DNA of 11,286 nucleotides from Candidatus Omnitrophota bacterium (lineage in GTDB: Bacteria > Omnitrophota > Gorgyraeia > B26-G9), in contig JAGYOO010000021.1 in the NCBI GenBank assembly GCA_018399295.1, positions 1 through 11,286 on the forward strand. Direction: 5' to 3'. Positions 7,042 through 11,286 of the stretch are shown here, in pieces (position 1 is the stretch's first letter; each line of letters begins with the position of its first letter). Both the position numbers and the translations under genes were made by a program. The notes below the pieces were generated by a model that searched no databases, was not told the DNA's origin, and saw nothing but the letters and a program-made list of their open reading frames with translations.

Positions 7042-7066
7042 AGCTGTAAGGTTTTACGGCTTTTTT
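7042..7066 (+). terminator. Terminator-like hairpin between promoter and cupin gene
   Basis: An 8-bp stem (7042-7049 with 7054-7061, one G-U pair) closes on a GGTT tetraloop and runs into TTTTTT. It probably terminates the transporter transcript, whose stop lies 141 bases upstream. A transcript started at about 7044 would lack the first bases of the 5' arm and so be less prone to stop here. Confidence 0.6.
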
Positions 7067-7087
7067 ATCTAACGAAAGGAGCCTGCT

Positions 7088-7510
7088 ATGAAAGGTTTCA
7101 ACACTAACATCGAAAACGATACCCTGGATAATGAAAATTTCCGCAAAGTCCTGTACACCGGGAAGAACAGCCAGCTGGTGCTGATGAGCCTTCGGCCTGG
7201 AGAGGATATCGGCATGGAAGTCCACGAGGAAAACGACCAGTTTTTCCGGTTTGAGGAGGGTCAGGGCAAGGTGGTAATCGACGGCCACGAGTATGAGGTC
7301 GAAGACGGGTCGGCGGTCATCGTGCCGGCCGGGGCTGAGCATAACATTATCAATGTATCGGATTCAGAAGAGCTGAAGCTGTACAGCATATATTCTCCGC
7401 CGCATCATAAGGACGGGATCGTCCGTAAGACCAAGGAGGAGGCTGAGGCCAACGAACAGGAGTTTGACGGAAAGACCACGGAGCGAGAAGTTAAGTCCTC
7501 CCGGGTTTAG
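7088..7510 (+). CDS. Single-domain cupin protein
   Basis: 140 residues; AAAGGAG (7075-7081) lies 6 bases before the ATG. Cupin motif 1 is seen at about residues 38-59 (GED..GMEVHEENDQFFRFEEG) and motif 2 at 74-89, GSAVIVPAGAEHNIIN, which fits G-x5-P-x-G-x2-H-x3-N exactly. Likely metal ligands are His46 and His85. The second histidine of the usual HxH pair is Glu48 here, and Gln51 is in the place often held by the ligand acid. This variation is common in small mannose-6-phosphate-isomerase-like cupins of the 'DQFFR' type, whose activities are mostly unassigned. Residues 111-140 form a charged Lys/Glu tail. There is no signal peptide, so it is cytoplasmic, unlike all its neighbours. It appears to be its own transcription unit, between the hairpin at 7042 and that at 7542. 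Confidence 0.9.
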   Translation: MKGFNTNIENDTLDNENFRKVLYTGKNSQLVLMSLRPGEDIGMEVHEENDQFFRFEEGQGKVVIDGHEYEVEDGSAVIVPAGAEHNIINVSDSEELKLYSIYSPPHHKDGIVRKTKEEAEANEQEFDGKTTEREVKSSRV

Positions 7511-7541
7511 AGGTTGCGGGAAAAACGGGGTAAGCAGGAAA

Positions 7542-7569
7542 AAAGCCCATGGCGAAGGCCATGGGCTTT
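7542..7569 (+). terminator. Terminator after the cupin gene
   Basis: A perfect 12-bp stem (7542-7553 with 7558-7569) with a GAAG loop lies 31 bases after the cupin stop. The T-tract is short: the stem ends in TTT, then GAATTT. A-rich DNA precedes the stem, so it may work in both directions. Its 3' end overlaps the promoter candidate that follows. Confidence 0.7.
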
Positions 7570-7596
7570 GAATTTCCATCCTCATCTGGTAAAATC
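7566..7596 (+). promoter_or_regulatory. Promoter candidate for the beta-lactamase gene (shared motif copy A)
   Basis: TTGAAT (7568-7573) and TAAAAT (7590-7595) are 16 bases apart, with TGG just before the -10 as an extended element. The 31-base stretch matches 8538-8568 at 24 positions without gaps, including the whole run TCTGGTAAAATC. The predicted start is near 7602, about 70 bases before the coding region. Confidence 0.55.
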
Positions 7597-7669
7597 ATTG
7601 CAGGAATGGAAGGTCTTAAAACTGCGAAGGCTTTTTTAGTTTAACAGGCGAGTTTGAGGAAGGGAAAGG

Positions 7670-8461
7670 ATGTTTATGAAGCAGTTGTTGATCGCTATTT
7701 GTCTGGTTTTGCTGCCGCAAGTTGTAAATGCCCAGGAAATTGATAAGACTGTCTGGAAAGACTATAGTGCGGCATTTGTCGTGTTTAACCAAACTACCGG
7801 GGTAACTTCTAATATCGATCCGGTGCGTAGCGCCCAACGCCTTTCGCCATGTTCCACGTTTAAGATCTACAATACCCTGATCGGGCTAAGGCTGGGCTTG
7901 ATCAGCGCGGCGGATGAGCCATGGTATAAATGGGACGGGGTTCATCGCGCTATCGAGGGATGGAATCGGGATTTGACGCTGCGCGAGGCGTTCCGGGTAT
8001 CAGCCGTGCCGGCGTATCAGATGCTGGCGCGGAAGATCGGGATCGAACGGATGAAGGAGTATATCGATAAGATCGGTTATGGGTCTAAAGATACCTCGGC
8101 TGGGATCGATGTTTTCTGGCTCCCGCGCGCTGAGACAGCATCGATCATGATCAGCGCTGATGAACAGGTGAGGCTTTTAACCCGGCTTCTGGACAGCGAA
8201 CTTCCGTTCACTCAAAAGAATATCGAGATATTACGCGATATCATGCGGGTGGAGAAAACAGAAAAAGGCACGCTTTACGGCAAGACCGGTTCAGGCATGG
8301 GGCCTGACGGGAAACGGAACTTAGGCTGGTTTGTCGGTTTTCTTGAGCACGACGGTTCGACGTATGTGTTCGCGTGTAATATTCTTGAAGGGGACAATCC
8401 GTCCGGTATTGTCGCGAAAAAAATGGTTCAGGATATTTTCAGGTCCCAAGGGTTGCTTTAG
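7670..8461 (+). CDS. blaOXA: Class D (OXA-type) beta-lactamase
   Basis: 263 residues, the normal length for the class. A signal peptide spans residues 1-21 (ending VNA), so the enzyme is periplasmic. It opens the beta-lactam ring through an acyl-serine intermediate. All class D landmarks are present: Ser62-TF-Lys65 in PCSTFK (nucleophile and the lysine normally carboxylated), Ser111-A-Val113, Trp150 in DVFWL (the tryptophan that steadies the carboxylated lysine), and Lys205-Thr-Gly207. WNRDLTLREAF is also typical of the class. The YGN box reads Tyr137-Gly-Ser139, a departure at the third position. Two in-frame ATGs (7670, 7676) both have purine-rich sites upstream, GAGGAAGGG for the first and AAAGGA for the second, so the start is uncertain by two codons. 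No regulator gene is adjacent. It is probably a resident gene, as no integron or transposon marks are seen. Substrate range cannot be inferred. Confidence 0.93.
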   Translation: MFMKQLLIAICLVLLPQVVNAQEIDKTVWKDYSAAFVVFNQTTGVTSNIDPVRSAQRLSPCSTFKIYNTLIGLRLGLISAADEPWYKWDGVHRAIEGWNRDLTLREAFRVSAVPAYQMLARKIGIERMKEYIDKIGYGSKDTSAGIDVFWLPRAETASIMISADEQVRLLTRLLDSELPFTQKNIEILRDIMRVEKTEKGTLYGKTGSGMGPDGKRNLGWFVGFLEHDGSTYVFACNILEGDNPSGIVAKKMVQDIFRSQGLL

Positions 8462-8784
8462 CCAAGGGCCCGGGCTCTTCTGCTTTAACGTCTTTTTGTT
8501 TGTCCCCAGTCCCTGTCTGACTTTTTTCCACTAAATTCTTTCAAATTTCCACTTCTTCTGGTAAAATCTATTAAGTTTTTAAGGCTCCTGCGGTTCATGG
8601 CTGGCTGCCGATTATTTTTAGTTTACTGTTTCAATGTGGTTATATTATAGGGAAGGGCGTGCAATTGGTCCTGGCTGCCTTTGGAATTTCCCGCGGGTTC
8701 GGCGTGTTCACGTTTTTAGCGCGTGTTTTTATTTCCTTTCAATCAACGTTATGGTATTTCATTAAACTTTAACAGGAAAGATCC
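8462..8784. other. Gap between beta-lactamase and outer-membrane protein genes
   Basis: This 323-base gap has no supported coding sequence. It holds the promoter-like motif at 8538-8568 and a second AT-rich candidate near 8622-8650 (TTTACT and TTATAG, 17-base spacing). The segment just after the beta-lactamase stop is GC-rich (GGGCCCGGGC) and followed by TTTTTG, but I could not draw a convincing terminator stem there. Confidence 0.5.
8538..8568 (+). promoter_or_regulatory. Promoter-like motif, copy B
   Basis: TTCAAA (8540-8545) and TAAAAT (8562-8567), 16 bases apart, with an extended TGG before the -10. It matches copy A (7566-7596) at 24 of 31 positions. If used, it would start the outer-membrane operon with a leader of about 210 bases. 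Confidence 0.45.
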
Positions 8785-10512
8785 ATGAAAAAAACTAGCC
8801 TTTTGCTCCCTTTTTTCCTGCCGGCGGTGTTTTTACTGTTTCCCATGCCTCAGAGTTTTGCCGCTGAGGTGTTTTATTTTGCCGGGGAGGGCGGCGGCGC
8901 AACGGAAGAAAATGAGTGTTATCCGTTTTTTACGCGAATAAACGATCTTTTTGATTTTACATCACAGCGGCCGCTCGCTGAGCGTTCCGGACAGATCCAT
9001 GGATCAGTTCTCACGCAGGCTGAATACAGTAAGGTCGGGGGGAACAAGTCTAAATCGTTTTTAAATGACGGCTGGAATTATCTGACTGACGTTAATCTAA
9101 GTCTTCAGGAGAAGCTGAAAGGCAATTATAATTTAGAAGGCCAGCTTATGATGCGCAAGACGGATAATCCGCGTGTTGAGCCGCGGCGGGATGTCCGCGT
9201 CAAGGATTATCAGTTAAAGATCATGAATCCGCAAAATCTTTTTCTGTTCGGAGATTTTTACGGTGAATTAAGCCAGTTCACGCTGGGCACGAGTCTGGAA
9301 GGGGCGATGGTGGAGGTCATGGCAACAGACGCGTTCTCCGCGAAGTTTATCGCCGCGCGCAAGAACGGGCCGGATGAGGCCGCTCAGGTTTACCAGCGCA
9401 ATGTTTTCGGTTCCAAGCTGGATGTTTTTTTATTCCGGGAATCCGCGCTGTTTTCTAACGCCCGCGTTGGGTTTCAGGCGGTCACCAATCAGGACGACAG
9501 CTCGAGTCTGACGAGGACTGCATCGCTTACAGACCTTAATAATAATGTTTTCGCGCTGGATGGGGAGTTTTCTCTTGTCCGGTTTTTTTCTCTTAATTAT
9601 GAGTTCGCCCGGAGCAGTTACGCGGCGGATGAGGACGCCGTTGGTAATGATACGAGTTACGCCAACGCGGTTCAGATCGTTCCCCAGCTTCAGCTGGGCA
9701 AGACCCAGATCCGGTATAATTACAATTACACCCAGCCGGATTTTTATACTGATTCGGGCTCGGCCATGCCGGATAAGATCCAGCATCAGACGACAGTGAA
9801 TCACTATTTCAGCCAGCGCGCCTCGCTGTCGTTGATGCACAATTATTACTGGGACCATCTGACCGGCAGTACGCGCACGAAGCGCACGATAAATAATGAG
9901 AAAAGTCTTTCGTTTAATTTCCTTCCTCTGGAGGCGCGGAAAACGCTGCGGGCCCGGGTCAGCACGTCCCTGCGATTGAGGGATTCGGATGATCCGACGA
10001 ACTCTCTGGAGAGTGAGACGTTGACAATGGGTTTTGGCGTTAACGATAGATGGAATGATACGGACGTTGGGATGTCTTATGAATACAGGGCCTTTAAGAA
10101 TGAGGTGGATGGAAGCGCGTCTGAGTATTTCAACCGGCTTGGCCTGTCTCTGGCCCGGGAATATCAGGTTCGTGCCCGCAGGCTGTATTTGTCGCTTAAT
10201 CCCGCGATGGATATCCGGCGGACAAAGACCGCAAGCTCGGATGTTAATTTTTCTTTAGCCCTTGCCGGCCAGTATGACCCTGCTGAAAATATTACCGCCC
10301 GTTTCGGACACAATCTTATCGACAGCAATAAATCCGGAGCGAATCGGGATTTTACCAATAACAGAAGTTTTCTGGAATTTGACTGGGCCCTGGGGGAAGA
10401 GAAGAATACCCACCTGATCCTGCGGGGAGATTATAACCGTTACGAGCATGAGGACGGGACCCAGGAATATAATGAAAAGCAGGCGGTTCTGAAACTGGCA
10501 AAAAGCTTTTAA
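8785..10512 (+). CDS. Outer-membrane beta-barrel protein, unassigned family
   Basis: 575 residues; AGGAAAG lies 4-5 bases before the ATG at 8785. Residues 1-27 are a signal peptide (MKKTS start, hydrophobic core, SFAA end). From about residue 70 to the end the sequence is a series of strands with alternating hydrophobic and polar residues, rich in Tyr, Phe, Asn, Asp and Arg, separated by short turns and longer loops. Examples are NYNLEGQLMMRK, TQIRYNYNYTQP and FNRLGLSLAREYQVR. The last residue is Phe in the strand KQAVLKLAKSF, the usual assembly signal read by BamA. This is a transmembrane barrel of porin or transport type, or a surface scaffold. I see no TonB box or plug domain. Its RBS-linked neighbour encodes a lipoprotein starting 15 bases after this stop, so they are probably co-transcribed and may act together in the outer membrane. 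Confidence 0.85.
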   Translation: MKKTSLLLPFFLPAVFLLFPMPQSFAAEVFYFAGEGGGATEENECYPFFTRINDLFDFTSQRPLAERSGQIHGSVLTQAEYSKVGGNKSKSFLNDGWNYLTDVNLSLQEKLKGNYNLEGQLMMRKTDNPRVEPRRDVRVKDYQLKIMNPQNLFLFGDFYGELSQFTLGTSLEGAMVEVMATDAFSAKFIAARKNGPDEAAQVYQRNVFGSKLDVFLFRESALFSNARVGFQAVTNQDDSSSLTRTASLTDLNNNVFALDGEFSLVRFFSLNYEFARSSYAADEDAVGNDTSYANAVQIVPQLQLGKTQIRYNYNYTQPDFYTDSGSAMPDKIQHQTTVNHYFSQRASLSLMHNYYWDHLTGSTRTKRTINNEKSLSFNFLPLEARKTLRARVSTSLRLRDSDDPTNSLESETLTMGFGVNDRWNDTDVGMSYEYRAFKNEVDGSASEYFNRLGLSLAREYQVRARRLYLSLNPAMDIRRTKTASSDVNFSLALAGQYDPAENITARFGHNLIDSNKSGANRDFTNNRSFLEFDWALGEEKNTHLILRGDYNRYEHEDGTQEYNEKQAVLKLAKSF

Positions 10513-10527
10513 GGAGATTTTTAGATT

Positions 10528-10992
10528 ATGAGAAAAATCTATTTAACCGCGATGCTGGCGATTGTTCTGCCGGTTGTTGCCGCGGGTTGTGGCAGGATGA
10601 TGGATTCTCCGGGGGTGAGCGCCCCGGCGGCCCTAGAGAACCGGGAGCTGGCAACTCGCCTGGTTCAGGAGGACTGGGATGCCTTTGCGAATTTTTTCCG
10701 GGCCGATTTTTCTCAACGCGTTTCGGATGAGTTTATCCCGGATAAGGCCGGGTTTATTAATGCTGTGGAAGAGTCTTTTTATCAGACAACCCCGATAGAT
10801 CTTTCGTTCACCCTGAATGAGGTGCTGGAGCAGGAAGACAAGCTTGCAGTTTCCGTCTCCTGGCAGAAAAAAAGCGTGGAGCGTTCAAGCGGGGAGTTGG
10901 TGCTGCGGCAAGGCGAAGGCCTGATGGTGTATGTTAATGAAAACGGTCAATGGCGGATTTACCAGGTCCAGGGACAGCCAATATTCTTTTAA
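10528..10992 (+). CDS. Small lipoprotein with probable NTF2-like fold
   Basis: 154 residues. TAAGGAGA joins the upstream stop codon to this ribosome site, 10 bases before the ATG. The N-terminus has a signal peptide and a lipobox AAGC with Cys21 as the lipidated residue, followed by Gly, which favours sorting onward to the outer membrane in the Escherichia coli rule. The rest looks like a single NTF2/SnoaL-like cone: a helix (ENRELATRLVQEDWDAFANF), DFSQRVSDEF, a second helix ending ESFYQ, then a long curled sheet (DLSFTLNEV, KLAVSVSWQKK, GELVLRQGEGLMVYV) closing with QWRIYQVQG. In this fold such proteins often bind a small ligand or a partner rather than catalyse. The fold call is by eye and moderate; the lipoprotein call is good. 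The next gene starts 21 bases downstream. Confidence 0.8.
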   Translation: MRKIYLTAMLAIVLPVVAAGCGRMMDSPGVSAPAALENRELATRLVQEDWDAFANFFRADFSQRVSDEFIPDKAGFINAVEESFYQTTPIDLSFTLNEVLEQEDKLAVSVSWQKKSVERSSGELVLRQGEGLMVYVNENGQWRIYQVQGQPIFF

Positions 10993-11013
10993 AGAGAGAA
11001 GGCAGGAAAAAAT

Positions 11014-11286
11014 ATGAGTTATAAAAAAATATCTTCATTGATCCTGGCGGGCATTTTTTTTCTAAATACCGGTTTTCAGGCCGTAGCAAGCGAGGATCCT
11101 CCGAAGCTGGTCTCTTTGGGATTAAACGCGGCGACGGCAATGGCATCTCAGAAAGACGTGGTCAAGGGGTTAAAGCAGGCCGCGGCGGATGAGTATACGG
11201 ATTGGCTGTGGGAGGCGGTCGGCGGCACGGAAAAGCTCCTGACCGGTAATGCCGAGGCCGAGATCCCGGCAGCTAAAGACAAGATC
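11014..11286 (+). CDS. Secreted protein of unknown family (5' end only)
   Basis: The frame is open from ATG at 11014 through 91 codons to the window edge. CAGGA at 11003-11007 lies 6 bases before the start. Residues 1-26 are a clear signal peptide (MSYKK, hydrophobic core, ending AVA). The visible mature part is Ala/Lys/Glu-rich and helical, with DEYTDWLWEAVGG as the only distinctive stretch; I do not recognise it. It is the third closely spaced gene after the barrel and the lipoprotein, so a shared role in the envelope is likely. Confidence 0.8.
   Translation, partial: MSYKKISSLILAGIFFLNTGFQAVASEDPPKLVSLGLNAATAMASQKDVVKGLKQAAADEYTDWLWEAVGGTEKLLTGNAEAEIPAAKDKI

Noticed and set aside
8331..8534. 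Short + strand frame overlapping the end of the beta-lactamase gene
   Set aside because: It begins within the KTG-to-C-terminus region of an intact enzyme in another frame and has no ribosome site or recognisable product.
9430..9858. 142-codon reading frame on the - strand
   Set aside because: Antisense to the outer-membrane barrel gene; its product is an Ile/Arg/Val-rich shadow with no start signal.
10501..10510. Palindrome AAAAGCTTTT at the end of the barrel gene as a terminator
   Set aside because: It has no loop or GC-rich stem and lies inside the coding end, immediately before the ribosome site of the next gene.

Overview
The window looks like chromosomal DNA from an uncultured Gram-negative bacterium, most plausibly of the Omnitrophota (PVC superphylum) or a similar lineage. 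Supporting evidence is a PEP-CTERM tailed protein, a C-terminal-Phe outer-membrane beta-barrel, a lipoprotein, several long secreted proteins of unknown family, GTG/TTG starts and strong AGGAGG-type ribosome sites. This assignment is inference; there is no rRNA or universal marker. All genes lie on the + strand. There is no tRNA, IS element, transposase, integrase or CRISPR array.

Layout. (1) 2-292 is the end of a PEP-CTERM protein, closed by a perfect GNRA-loop terminator (321-349). (2) 293-772 is a gene-free but structured spacer with a promoter-like site (507-536) running into a hairpin-T-tract (555-586). (3) 776-5132 is a two-gene unit. The first gene encodes a roughly 1067-residue secreted protein of unknown family with a glycine-zipper segment and a lysine-rich linker. 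The second encodes a secreted protein with a BamE/OmlA-like N-terminal region and about five TPRs. A near copy of the upstream hairpin (5156-5187) closes this unit. (4) 5443-6900 is an EamA/DMT-type transporter with an unusual secreted-looking N-terminal leader and a hydrophilic C-terminal tail. (5) 7088-7510 is a small cupin and 7670-8461 a class D beta-lactamase; each is preceded by its own promoter, tightly packed against the preceding terminator. (6) 8785-11286 is a probable three-gene envelope operon: outer-membrane barrel, small lipoprotein with an NTF2-like look, and a secreted protein cut by the window edge.

Almost every product is predicted to be exported or membrane-embedded; the cupin is the exception. 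The window therefore reads as an envelope/secretome neighbourhood rather than one pathway. Base composition differs within it: the transporter gene is very AT-rich (17 G+C in the 60 bases 5821-5880), whereas the cupin is GC-rich (36 in the 60 bases 7261-7320).

The best candidates for something undescribed are the secreted protein/TPR pair bracketed by matched hairpins, the leader-bearing EamA protein, and a shared promoter-like motif found on both sides of the beta-lactamase gene and, more loosely, before the cupin.
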